Source: Nannochloris sp. 'desiccata' (lineage: Eukaryota; Chlorophyta; Trebouxiophyceae; Chlorellales; Chlorellaceae). Taken from it: 64,000 nucleotides of DNA. Location: assembly GCA_019044685.2 (NCBI GenBank), contig JAGTXX020000009.1, positions 1,612,001-1,676,000 of the forward strand, written 5' to 3'. The notes under the pieces were generated by a model that saw only the letters and a program-made list of their open reading frames with translations, had not been told where the DNA came from and did not search any database. The position numbers were made by a program, and so were the translations under genes. Shown piece by piece: positions 11,962 through 22,700 of this stretch (the stretch's first letter is position 1; the number at the start of each line of letters is the position of its first letter).

Positions 11962-12569
11962 ATGAGTTTCTCAGATTTGGGCTTTACAATCACGGTAGCC
12001 TATGAGGATTTGTCCGACGTTTGGCCAGCTATATCAAAGGCGAGTAGGGCAAAGCAGCTGCTCTACCGAGTTCTGTGTTACAGCTCCCAGCACCACTGCT
12101 TCCTCCCCGGCAACATATGCCCTGAGGCCCTGCCGCTCCTGGCACACTCCCCTTTATTGTCTTTATGAACGAACCAGGAATTTATCTTCTTTATTGTCAG
12201 TGGGGCCCTTCAAAGGAAGGTATTGTAAATTTTATTTTAGAGATGATACTACTACTGGACCACCCGTCCTTTGCCCCACGACAGATGGTTTCTGCCGTTT
12301 CTGCCTCTGCTGCAACTATCGATATTGTGACAGGTGTCAAATTTGCTGTAGGTGATTTCATTGCCATTAAACTCAAATTTTACAGTCTTCTCCCTCCATC
12401 AGTAGCCTTACAAGACGTTAAGCTGCTATTACTCGGCCTGCAGGAGATGGCGGCACTTGCTTCTCCCTGCGCGCCGTCTCCTTCTCAATCCACCGCATTG
12501 CGTCCTTCAATGCAAAATATGCCTCTTGCAAGTGCCTGGAACTCAACACAGCATGGGACTTGGAAGTAG
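11962..12569 (+). pseudogene. TRAPPC10 fragment, copy 1
   Basis: Bases 11962-12039 equal TRAPPC10 exon 1 (MSFSDLGFTITV start). About 8 nt of intron 1 follow, and the sequence then jumps to a region homologous to 21615-22130 of TRAPPC10. A deletion of about 3.4 kb therefore separates the two parts. The downstream part is clearly diverged from the parent and contains frameshifts: the TTG(R/P)PV block and the LLLLG(M/L)QEM block lie in different frames. It is not expected to make a functional TRAPPC10 protein. Confidence 0.88.
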
Positions 12570-13116
12570 AAGTGCCGGGAAAAGGATGCCACCGCAGGCG
12601 GCAATGAAAATTCGGGAAAAAATGCAGGTAATTTACGATTTACGAAAATAACGCCGTTTATATTCGAAATTTGTTATCAGCATCTGTCAAAAAAAAATTA
12701 AACAATAGGCGCTAACACAGACTCGCCAAATAGCAGAATTATCCCCGAGGACAACAATGCCGGAAAAGGCAACGCTCAGGACAAAAATGCCGCCATTGTT
12801 TTTTGAGGGCTGGGCGCTGGGCGCGCTGGTGTTTGTCCCTGAGTTGCCTGTTTATGAGGGGCTACAAAGGGGGATGAGTGCCGGCTGGGCGCTGGGCAAG
12901 GGGGAGGTGTCGTGCGGCCAAAACTTTTGAAATGGAAGAAAAATGCAAAAAAAGAGTGCCGGACTCAAAAGCTTAATCGAGGGCTGTGCCAGGCATTACT
13001 CATCCTCTTGCTTTATATTGTACAGCACGTACTCGCAGTTATCAGTGCGCTAGCCTATTTTCCAATCTTCTGTTTGAGTAATTTTGCATTTGTCAAACCT
13101 TCTATTTTTTAGAGCA
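12570..13116. other. Spacer upstream of Gln-rich gene, copy 1
   Basis: No clear gene. It contains GC-rich near-repeats built on gggctgggcgctgggc. A TATA-like tttatatt near 13012 could serve the Gln-rich gene. The same sequence recurs at 15675-16221. Confidence 0.5.
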
Positions 13117-13731
13117 ATGGCGAACATTGTAGAATCTCTTAACCAAATAGGAAACGGTCTCCAAAACTTGACTGCTTCGATCGGCGACGGTGGCATGCAG
13201 CAAGCCGTGGCGCAGATCTTAGCACCTGAAATTGCCCAACTGACCCAATTGCAGCAGCAAATGCTTCAAGGCCAGCAGCAATTGCAGCAGCAAATGCTTC
13301 AAGGCCAGGGGCAACTGCAGCAGCAAATGCTTCAAAACCAGCAGCAAACGCAGCAGCAACTAACCCAACTGAGTGAATCGCAGCAGCAAACGCAGGCAAC
13401 ATTGCATGAGGTACAAAACGTTCTCGGCGAAGTGATGTGGACACAGAAGAACCATCCAATTAGAGGCTATAATAAAAGCCATCCCGAGAGTCTCCGTGCC
13501 CTCTACAAGGAGCACAGTGGCGGCGATCACTCCTTGGAGTCCGTCCCTCCTCCTCTGGGCTCCACGCCCCCTGCTGGGGTCCCTTTCCCAGGAGATAACG
13601 ATGATCTCATGCGCCTGACAGGGGAGCAGCTGAACCAGCTGGAAACTTTCTATGAAGTTCAGTTTGGTGCAAGTGGAAATCACATAGGCGCGCGCAGGAA
13701 CGCATTTTCAAGGTACATCACGGATGCATAG
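13117..13731 (+). CDS. Gln-rich protein, copy 1
   Basis: An open frame of 204 residues from the ATG at 13117; TTTTTAG just before the ATG could be a splice acceptor of a 5' UTR intron. Residues 1-45 (MANIVESLNQIGNG) are followed by a Gln/Met/Leu repeat block based on QQQMLQGQ, predicted to be a coiled coil. A non-repetitive C-terminal half then contains NHPIRGYNKSHPES, a Pro-rich turn, and GEQLNQLETFYEVQFG. I do not recognise the family. Copy 2 (16222-16803) keeps the frame open despite an in-frame 33-nt length change in the repeat, which argues that the protein is real. Confidence 0.6.
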   Translation: MANIVESLNQIGNGLQNLTASIGDGGMQQAVAQILAPEIAQLTQLQQQMLQGQQQLQQQMLQGQGQLQQQMLQNQQQTQQQLTQLSESQQQTQATLHEVQNVLGEVMWTQKNHPIRGYNKSHPESLRALYKEHSGGDHSLESVPPPLGSTPPAGVPFPGDNDDLMRLTGEQLNQLETFYEVQFGASGNHIGARRNAFSRYITDA

Positions 13732-14322
13732 AGGGGCGTGAAACCATAACTTGGATGCTGTGTTTTGCAGTACCCGCCCACGCCTCTCCCCACTTGAGAT
13801 ACCGTAGTGGCCAGAAATATTGAAACAAAAACAATTACTCATACATAGAAGGTTTTCCCTTTCTTGAGTTCTGGCTTCACCCCTTGAATCCCTTTACCCT
13901 GCCACTTTTGTTATAGCCTTTGAATAGATCGATTAATATATGTAGTTCAGATATTTAAGTACAGTGGCATTTTTAAAATACCTTTTGCGATGCAGAATTG
14001 TATGCAGAAACAAGGTGACAGAGTAGAGTAGCCCTAGCAGCGGCACCCACTGCTGAGGCTGGTCGTCTTCCCTTGCCTGTACCAAGAGGACCCCTTTGGC
14101 AAGAAAAGAAGCGTAGAGGCTCTAATGGTTTCAATAACCTCGTCACCATGCCTCAATAAGCAGCAAAAGTATGAATTCAAAGAAACTTTAGTGCACTGGG
14201 TTACTGTCGGCGCCCAACGTAACAACATTATGACTCGCTCCGCTCTCACCACAGGCTTTGCTCTCAAATAATTGAAATTCATCATGGGATTCCAGCGCAC
14301 CAGCCCCTTGCTCTTAAACTTT
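13732..14322. other. Spacer after Gln-rich gene, copy 1
   Basis: No supported gene. A minus-strand open stretch at 14034-14300 has no recognisable protein features. It is repeated almost exactly at 16804-17394. Confidence 0.5.
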
Positions 14323-14835
14323 CTTCGCTACTTGGCGCATCAGGGTGTGTTGGTTGTAGATTTTCAATGGCTGTCGATGGCATGAAAACGACTCCCCGTC
14401 GTCTACAGGCAGACACAAGCTTGTCCCGTACTTCTCTGGCTTCATTGGAGGTCGGAAATAATTTATTTGTTTCCTCTTTATAAGCCAGCTCAATTCCTTC
14501 TTGATTAGGGTCTGAAATCCAGTCCCTGCAGTCATCTAGAGACCACCTACTGAATATAGAACGTAGAGCTGAGGCGCTGGATTCCGTAAAATAGTCTGTG
14601 GCAGGATCGACTGAGCCGGGAAGGGCATTGCAAGAGTGACGCGAACACCTGATTCTGCGGCGAAGTAAGCTGCCGTTAAACCAGCTGCGCCGGCGCCTAT
14701 AACAGCAACGTGCGGTTGGGAGCTTGAGGAATTGCATGTAACATGTTTGATCCTTCGTCTTTTCGGAGCCCTACTCGTTGATGTAGTTTGCGCTGGTAGA
14801 GTAGGCCGTAGTATACATACACTCATTTTCAACAT
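14323..14835 (-). pseudogene. Flavoprotein 5' fragment, copy 2
   Basis: Carries the 5' part of the gene at 10213-11730 up to the point matching 11163. A 55-nt deletion, not a multiple of three, removes the segment coding VEKTPEAGKK through GTRCN, including the second conserved FAD motif. This shifts the frame right after VAVIGAGAAGLTAAYFA. The C-terminal two thirds are absent. Confidence 0.9.
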
Positions 14836-15066
14836 GTACAATTTGAAGGATATGCCTTAAATTGCTCAAGAAGGGGACCTTCATATTGATATGCTTGTCA
14901 ACGGCCAAGTACTTTTATAGCAGACCCAACACTTGCTTGCCCATATTGTAAACATAGTTTTGCTTCTGATTCGAAGCAGAATGAACTTAATCAGGAAGCC
15001 CTGCACTTGGTTAGGTAGTAATTCAAACGCTCAATATTAACTTACATCCTCACCGTTGGTTTCAAA

Positions 15067-15674
15067 ATGAGTTTCTCAGATTTGGGCTTTACAATCACGG
15101 TAGCCTATGAGGATTTGTCCGACGTTTGGCCAGCTATATCAAAGGCGAGTAGGGCAAAGCAGCTGCTCTACCGAGTTCTGTGTTACAGCTCCCAGCACCA
15201 CTGCTTCCTCCCCGGCAACATATGCCCTGAGGCCCTGCCGCTCCTGGCACACTCCCCTTTATTGTCTTTATGAACGAACCAGGAATTTATCTTCTTTATT
15301 GTCAGTGGGGCCCTTCAAAGGAAGGTATTGTAAATTTTATTTTAGAGATGATACTACTACTGGACCACCCGTCCTTTGCCCCACGACAGATGGTTTCTGC
15401 CGTTTCTGCCTCTGCTGCAACTATCGATATTGTGACAGGTGTCAAATTTGCTGTAGGTGATTTCATTGCCATTAAACTCAAATTTTACAGTCTTCTCCCT
15501 CCATCAGTAGCCTTACAAGACGTTAAGCTGCTATTACTCGGCCTGCAGGAGATGGCGGCACTTGCTTCTCCCTGCGCGCCGTCTCCTTCTCAATCCACCG
15601 CATTGCGTCCTTCAATGCAAAATATGCCTCTTGCAAGTGCCTGGAACTCAACACAGCATGGGACTTGGAAGTAG
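15067..15674 (+). pseudogene. TRAPPC10 fragment, copy 2
   Basis: Virtually identical to the fragment at 11962-12569, with the same exon 1 to internal-exon junction and the same frameshifts. It arose by duplication of the already broken fragment. Confidence 0.88.
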
Positions 15675-16221
15675 AAGTGCCGGGAAAAGGATACCACCGC
15701 AGGCGGCAATGAAAATTCGGGAAAAAATGCAGGTAATTTACGATTTACGAAAATAACGCCGTTTATATTCGAAATTTGTTATCAGCATCTGTCAAAAAAA
15801 AATTAAACAATAGGCGCTAACACAGACTCGCCAAATAGCAGAATTATCCCCGAGGACAACAATGCCGGAAAAGGCAACGCTCAGGACAAAAATGCCGCCA
15901 TTGTTTTTTGAGGGCTGGGCGCTGGGCGCGCTGGTGTTTGTCCCTGAGTTGCCTGTTTATGAGGGGCTACAAAGGGGGATGAGTGCCGGCTGGGCGCTGG
16001 GCAAGGGGGAGGTGTCGTGCGGCCAAAACTTTTGAAATGGAAGAAAAATGCAAAAAAAGAGTGCCGGACTCAAAAGCTTAATCGAGGGCTGTGCCAGGCA
16101 TTACTCATCCTCTTGCTTTATATTGTACAGCACGTACTCGCAGTTATCAGTGCGCTAGCCTATTTTCCAATCTTCTGTTTGAGTAATTTTGCATTTGTCA
16201 AACCTTCTATTTTTTAGAGCA
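15675..16221. other. Spacer upstream of Gln-rich gene, copy 2
   Basis: Near-identical to 12570-13116. No gene seen apart from a possible TATA-like element near 16117. Confidence 0.5.
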
Positions 16222-16803
16222 ATGGCGAACATTGTAGAATCTCTTAACCAAATAGGAAACGGTCTCCAAAACTTGACTGCTTCGATCGGCGACGGTGGCA
16301 TGCAGCAAGCCGTGGCGCAGATCTTAGCACCTGAAATTGCCCAACTGACCCAATTGCAGCAGCAAATGCTTCAAGGCCAGCAGCAAATGCAGCAGCAAAT
16401 GCTTCAAATGCAGCAGCAAATGCTTCAAATGCAGCAGCAAATGCTTCAAAACCAGCAGCAAACGCAGGCAACATTGCATGAGGTACAAAACGTTCTCGGC
16501 GAAGTGATGTGGACACAGAAGAACCATCCAATTAGAGGCTATAATAAAAGCCATCCCGAGAGTCTCCGTGCCCTCTACAAGGAGCACAGTGGCGGCGATC
16601 ACTCCTTGGAGTCCGTCCCTCCTCCTCTGGGCTCCACGCCCCCTGCTGGGGTCCCTTTCCCAGCAGATAACGATGATCTCATGCGCCTGACAGGGGAGCA
16701 GCTGAACCAGCTGGAAACTTTCTATGAAGTTCAGTTTGGTGCAAGTGGAAATCACATAGGCGCGCGCAGGAACGCATTTTCAAGGTACATCACGGATGCA
16801 TAG
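16222..16803 (+). CDS. Gln-rich protein, copy 2
   Basis: A 193-residue paralogue of the protein at 13117-13731. The first 45 and last 110 residues are identical or nearly so. The repeat block is shorter by 11 residues and is rebuilt as MLQMQQQ units instead of MLQGQ(Q/G)QL. It has the same upstream spacer and possible 5' acceptor. Function unknown. Confidence 0.6.
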   Translation: MANIVESLNQIGNGLQNLTASIGDGGMQQAVAQILAPEIAQLTQLQQQMLQGQQQMQQQMLQMQQQMLQMQQQMLQNQQQTQATLHEVQNVLGEVMWTQKNHPIRGYNKSHPESLRALYKEHSGGDHSLESVPPPLGSTPPAGVPFPADNDDLMRLTGEQLNQLETFYEVQFGASGNHIGARRNAFSRYITDA

Positions 16804-17394
16804 AGGGGCGTGAAACCATAACTTGGATGCTGTGTTTTGCAGTACCCGCCCACGCCTCTCCCCACTTGAGATACCGCAGTGGCCAGAAATATTGAAACAA
16901 AAACAATTACTCATACATAGAAGGTTTTCCCTTTCTTGAGTTCTGGCTTCACCCCTTGAATCCCTTTACCCTGCCACTTTTGTTATAGCCTTTGAATAGA
17001 TCGATTAATATATGTAGTTCAGATATTTAAGTACAGTGGCATTTTTAAAATACCTTTTGCGATGCAGAATTGTATGCAGAAACAAGGTGACAGAGTAGAG
17101 TAGCCCTAGCAGCGGCACCCACTGCTGAGGCTGGTCGTCTTCCCTTGCCTGTACCAAGAGGACCCCTTTGGCAAGAAAAGAAGCGTAGAGGCTCTAATGG
17201 TTTCAATAACCTCGTCACCATGCCTCAATAAGCAGCAAAAGTATGAATTCAAAGAAACTTTAGTGCACTGGGTTACTGTCGGCGCCCAACGTAACAACAT
17301 TATGACTCGCTCCGCTCTCACCACAGGCTTTGCTCTCAAATAATTGAAATTCATCATGGGATTCCAGCGCACCAGCCCCTTGCTCTTAAACTTT
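16804..17394. other. Spacer after Gln-rich gene, copy 2
   Basis: Near-identical to 13732-14322. No gene recognised. Confidence 0.5.
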
Positions 17395-17906
17395 CTTCGC
17401 TACTTGGCGCATCAGGGTGTGTTGGTTGTAGATTTTCAATGGCTGTCGATGGCATGAAAACGACTCCCCGTCGTCTACAGGCAGACACAAGCTTGTCCCG
17501 TACTTCTCTGGCTTCATTGGAGGTCGGAAATAATTTATTTGTTTCCTCTTCATAAGCCAGCTCAATTCCTACTTGATTAGGGTCTGAAATCCAGTCCCTG
17601 CAGTCATCTAGAGACCACCTACTGAATATAGAACGTAGAGCTGAGGCGCTGGATTCCGTAAAATAGTCTGTGGCAGGATCGACTGAGTCGTGCAGGACAT
17701 TGCAAGAGTGACGCGACACCAGATTCTGCGGCGAAGTATGCTGCTGTTAAACCAGCTGCGCCGGCTCCTATAACAGCAACGTGCGGCTGGGAGCTTGCGG
17801 AATTGCACGTAACATGTTTGATCCTTTGTCTTTTCGGAGACCTACTCGTAGATGAAGTTTGTGCTGGTAGAGTAGGCCGTAGTATACATACACGCAATTT
17901 CAATAT
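17395..17906 (-). pseudogene. Flavoprotein 5' fragment, copy 3
   Basis: Same truncation point and the same 55-nt deletion as copy 2, plus a further 1-nt loss and more substitutions (for example a MYILKLRVC start instead of MYMLKMSVC). This is the most diverged copy. The frame is broken after AAYFAAESGV. Confidence 0.88.
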
Positions 17907-18223
17907 GTACAAATTAAAGGATATGCCTTGAATTGCTCAAGAAGGGGACCTTCATATTGATATGCTTGTCAACGGCGAAGTGCTTTTATAGCAGACCCAA
18001 CACTTGCTTGCCCATATTGTAAACATAGTTTTGCTTCTGATTCGAAGCAGAATGAACTTGATCAGGAAGCCCTGCACTTGGTTAGGTAGTAACTCAAACG
18101 CTCAATATTAACTTACATCCTCACCGTTGGTTTCAAAATGAGTTTCTCAGATTTGGGCTTTACAATCACGGTAGCCTATGAGGATTTGTCCGACGTTTGG
18201 CCAGCTATATCAAAGGCGAGTAG
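17395..18223. repeat. Tandem segmental duplication, partial copy 3
   Basis: The third, partial copy: flavoprotein fragment, promoter and TRAPPC10 exon 1. It runs into the intact TRAPPC10 gene, where homology with copies 1 and 2 stops just after the intron 1 donor. Confidence 0.9.
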
Positions 18224-19729
18224 TATGGCAACTTCAGGCCTGATTACATCGTTAGGAACGTGATCTGGAAACTAATTGAATGATACTTTTTTCGCCTGCA
18301 GGCTATCACGGCCAGGCTGCCGCTTCAACAGGTCGCCTTGGTTAACAAACTTGGAACCGCAGTCACCGTTGATCACATGCCTGTAGAGTAAGTATATCTT
18401 AGCTGAGCTTGTAATTTCTGATCTCCGACGTCGGTTGACGTTCTCCTCACAAAATTTTAAAAATTTCTTTCCTCTAATAAATCACTATTGCAGACTGGTT
18501 TCTTCATTTGAACCTGCCGTTCAGAAACTTCAGCAATATGCCTACAGCGCCCTCACATGGTTTCGTCAACCTGCAGCCTCGCTCGTTCTCATCTCTTGCA
18601 ATGACGCCGAAGACTACAAAAAGAATTTCAGACTACAACTTCGAGCTATGATTGACTACGAAGGCAGACACCCGCTTTCCCCTGAGCCTGTGTTTGTGTA
18701 CATAGCTCCGAAGCCGTCTCCAGATGTAGATCCAAAAGGACCGGGGAGAGTGGTCGATGCCATGAGGAGAGAGTTGGGGAGTAGAAGGCGGCAGAGAGTG
18801 GCTAGAGTCGATGTTGTAGCTGCTGCTGGCGCTGCCGCTGCTACAAATGACCCTACGAATAGTGCCACTGCTAGTATTAATAAAGATTCTAGTGCTGATG
18901 ATGGTTTACAAGGTATTGATGAGGTTATTATGTGCCTTAAAGCAGCAATCGCAGCCAGTTTGGAGGCTAGAATCAGTGCTTATGGAGAAGTTGTTCGGCA
19001 ACACATGACGGCATTACAAGCGGCACGACCTGACGTCTGTTTTTCAGATTTATTTCTATTGAAAGATTCCCTTGCTGTGATGATGGAAGCCGCAGGATTA
19101 GTTGAAGATTCTGTTAGAGAATATTTAGAGTTGGAAGTGGCCTTTCAACAAGTAGAACAAACTAAAAAGCAATCATCTGAGCCACCGTCACGGCTTTCAT
19201 CTCTCTCCAAGAGCAGTGACGGCCTTTCAGAGCCACAAACCTCTCTTAATAATACTTCATCCCTTCATGCCAGGCAGCTAGAATTCCTAAATGGCGGCTT
19301 ACAGCCTCGTAAAGGCATCGACGAGGCCTCTGGGATCTGGTCAGACTGGCGTGCAACTCGCTTATCGGTCCAAGGAATTGCCTTCAGCCTCGATCGAAGT
19401 ACACTAGAAAGCAGTTTTGGGGCTACCTCCAGTGTACCTACTGCGCATAACATTACTCATGGAGATACTACGTCGCTTCTTGCGTTAAGACAAGCAGTTT
19501 TTGCCAGTCAATCACGAGTGTTATTAAAATTGCAGAGGTATTCTGAAGTGCTGGAACGAGGTCTTGCTTTCTTCCATAACTCATTTTCTACCTTGGCCGC
19601 ACACGAAGGACAAACCCGTAGCACTAGCAGTGGCTCTTCAAAGCAAAGTCCAAAGTTCTTTAAAGAAGCATGGACGTTTGCAGGGTGTATCTCTCTTGCT
19701 GCAGCGGTTGCGTCAACATCTTCTTTGTC

Positions 19730-19767
<38 letters not shown>

Positions 19768-22700
19768 GGCGTCAGGAAGGAAAAGAGAGAGCAGGTTGTG
19801 TGTCTCATTATTATTTGAAAGGTTTGCTTGATGATGTTGAAGGACCTTCTGAAAAGGAAGCAACAGGTGTAGTTGACTGGCGTCTTGGACTGCCAGATAC
19901 CAGTTATCAAGCTCTCGTCAACAACAGCAGAGGTGAATTTTATTCTTCCTCTACTACTCTTGCTGCTACTGCATCAACGAGAAGTATGTACTGCTTATTA
20001 GGACAATTGTACTGCGCAGCACGTGCACAACTGGAAACTCTTGGTGCTGCACATGGTCTGCAACCTCCAGATTTTAAACGAAGCGTTGTATCAAGTCTCT
20101 CCATCATTGATGCAGCTGCCAGGAGAGGAGCAACAGCCATAAGCTCTCCTGGCGCTGGCTACATAGAAGACGGTAGCACGTCACCTAGAAGAACACTACA
20201 TAAAGCACGTAGTATGTCTCCTAGCAGAGCCTCTGTAGATCTAAGCGTTCGAAGTTCCTTTATCTCTGCTGCCGCCGGTGGTGCTGCCGGTGGTAATCAT
20301 CTTGCTGGTTTTGAGTCTGGAGATGAAGCTTCTTCTTTGTCTGTCCGGATACAAAATCAGCAGAATTCACCATTTGATGATGTACAAGAAAATATGCAAA
20401 CTATTGACCTAGCTGCTGCCATGAGCGGCGGTGATGGAGATAGAGAGACCGACCATCAAGATAATGATAGTAAGGAACACAATGGCAGCGGTATTGCTAT
20501 TGGTGCTGGTGTTGCCACTGCTGAGACAGCCCCCCCTTTTCAACAACAACAACAAGAGCAACAGGAGAGAAGAGAAAACCTGGGTCCTATGGCAGCAGCA
20601 GCAATGAATGCTCAAAGTGATCAAACAACAAGAGCAACGCATGAGTTGACGTCAGCGCAAATCTCAGCAGATGCTGCAGAAAAGGGAGTTGAGTTGATGC
20701 CAGTTGCATCAGTCACTTCATTCCCCCCAGTGGTGCCTCCAGCATCGCCTTCGTCTTCCCCTCTAGCTGCAGGGTTGTCGGCGTCTCACCATCGCCGTAC
20801 GAATACAGGGACATCTACAAAAATGTCATTGCAGACAAGTGAGACTACTTCAGAGGTTTCAACACCTCGAAGTGTAAGTGCTGCTAGCGGTAGTACTGCT
20901 GGAGTTGCAATGGCAGCTGGAGCCACAGCGGCAGCGGCAGCTGGTATTATGACTCCTGGTGCTGCTAATGGTACTGCTACTGCTACTAGCGTATCATCGC
21001 CTCAAGATGCAGGGGTCGCACTGAGAAAGATAGAAAGAATTTTGGACGATTTATGGGCTCCACTTTTGGACAACAAGATTGGTAGCGGGAATATTCCGTC
21101 TCGCCGACCTTCTTCATCTTCTTCATCTATGAGTGCCAGTGCGAAGCCTACTCCTACTTTAGCTCGTCCTTCTTCTGCTGCTGGTAATGAGGAGGATACT
21201 GGCAATGTTTGGAAGCCTGTACATTGGCGTCTCCGCCGCGCTCTTGCGTCTCAAACTGCCTTTTCTGATCTTTGGGAGGCACTGACCGTCGCCGCTGCAG
21301 TTTGTTTTGACCACGGCGGTCGACAGAGGCAAACTGTTCAATGCCGTGCTGAGATAGCTGATTGTCTGGCTGCAAAGGGGCAATTAGCGGACGCTGCACG
21401 GTTGTATGAAGCACAGTGTAGGACAGCTTTAGCAGAAGGATGGAATTTAGCTGCATCAGCTCACTTGCCGAAACTTGCCGCATGCCAGGCTGCGTTACAG
21501 TCTGCTGGCTTGCCGCATACTGCTGCTGCATTATTGAAATTGACATCTTCTTTTTCATCTTCATCTTCCTCGGTATTCACTGCATCCGATGCTGCTGCTT
21601 CAGTCAGTTTATTATGCAGAGCAGCTGCTCTACCGAGTGCGGCATTGCCTCTCCCACCCCCACTGCTTCCTCCTCGGCAACATATGCCCGGCCCTGGCGC
21701 TGCTGGCACACTCCCCTTTATTATGAACGACACAGAAATGGTTGAATTATCTTCTGTATTACTAGCGCAACCGTTGAAAGGAAGCTATAGTAAATTTTAT
21801 TGCAGAAATGATACTACCACTGGACGACCCGTCTTTCGTTCTACTGCCTCTGCCGATGCCTCTGCCGTTTCTGCTGCAACTACCGCTACTGTGACACATG
21901 TCCAGTGCGCTGTAGGTGATGTCAATGTTATTACACTCAAAGTGTACAGTCGTCTCCCTACAGCAATAGCCTTACGAGATGTTAGACTCCTATTACTCGG
22001 CATGCAGGAGATGACGGCGCTTGCCTCTCCCCGAGCAGCATCTCCTTCTCAATCCACTGCCTTCCGTCCTTCAATGCAAAATATGCCTCTTGCAAGTGCC
22101 TGGAACTCAACACAGCATGGAACTGCAGGTGGGAGTGCATCTACACTCCACCAGCAGCAAGTACCGACCCCTTCCGCAACAATGAACGGGTTTGGCGGTG
22201 GCGTTGGAGGAGGAGGAGGAGGAGGTATGTCACAGCAAAGTCCTTTCTATAGATCTAATAGTTTCGCTGATGAAGGGCCTCGTTTTACCACTGAATGGCA
22301 AGATACTGAAGATTTACAGTGCTCTCTCGTTAGTATTTCGCATCATGAAGAAGAAGAAGAAGAAGAAGAAGAAGAAGAAGAAGAAGAAGAAGAAGAAGAA
22401 GAAGCAAGAATAAAGAAAAAGGAAAAAGGTGACTTGGCAACGACGGCATTATTAACTCCCTTCACCGGGGCAGTTACATTGCAACCGGGTGTGAATATTC
22501 TCCGTTTTATGGCTGCTCCATTGAAGCGTGGTCTCTATAGACCAGTTCGCATCACAGCAGCGCTGTATAACTTGGACATTTGCCTAGATGTTGAGGAACA
22601 CACTTCCCTCTCTACAACAGGGTGCTCATTATTTTCAAGTAATGCTCATGCTCCTTCCTCTCGGATGGGGGTGACTGATCAAGGGCATGTTCTTTCTTTG

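Larger units (their letters stand above)
11163..14322. repeat. Tandem segmental duplication, copy 1
   Basis: First copy of a 3.1-kb composite unit. It consists of the 5' part of the flavoprotein gene, the divergent promoter, a deleted TRAPPC10 fragment, a Gln-rich gene and a spacer of about 0.6 kb. From about 11740 to 13250 it matches copy 2 almost base for base at an offset of 3105. The left boundary is where homology starts inside the intact flavoprotein gene. The offset is 3160 before a 55-bp deletion carried by the later copies. Confidence 0.92.
14323..17394. repeat. Tandem segmental duplication, copy 2
   Basis: Second full copy of the composite unit, 3072 nt. It differs from copy 1 by the 55-bp deletion in the flavoprotein fragment, a net 33-nt contraction in the Gln repeat, and scattered substitutions. 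Confidence 0.92.

Noticed and set aside
11962..12569. Reading the TRAPPC10 fragment as a new gene for a 134-residue protein
   Set aside because: It aligns with exon 1 and an internal part of TRAPPC10 with frameshifts; a broken copy is the simpler explanation.
14034..14300. Minus-strand open frame (and its copy at 17106-17372)
   Set aside because: Its conservation is explained by the recent duplication; composition and motifs give no sign of a protein.
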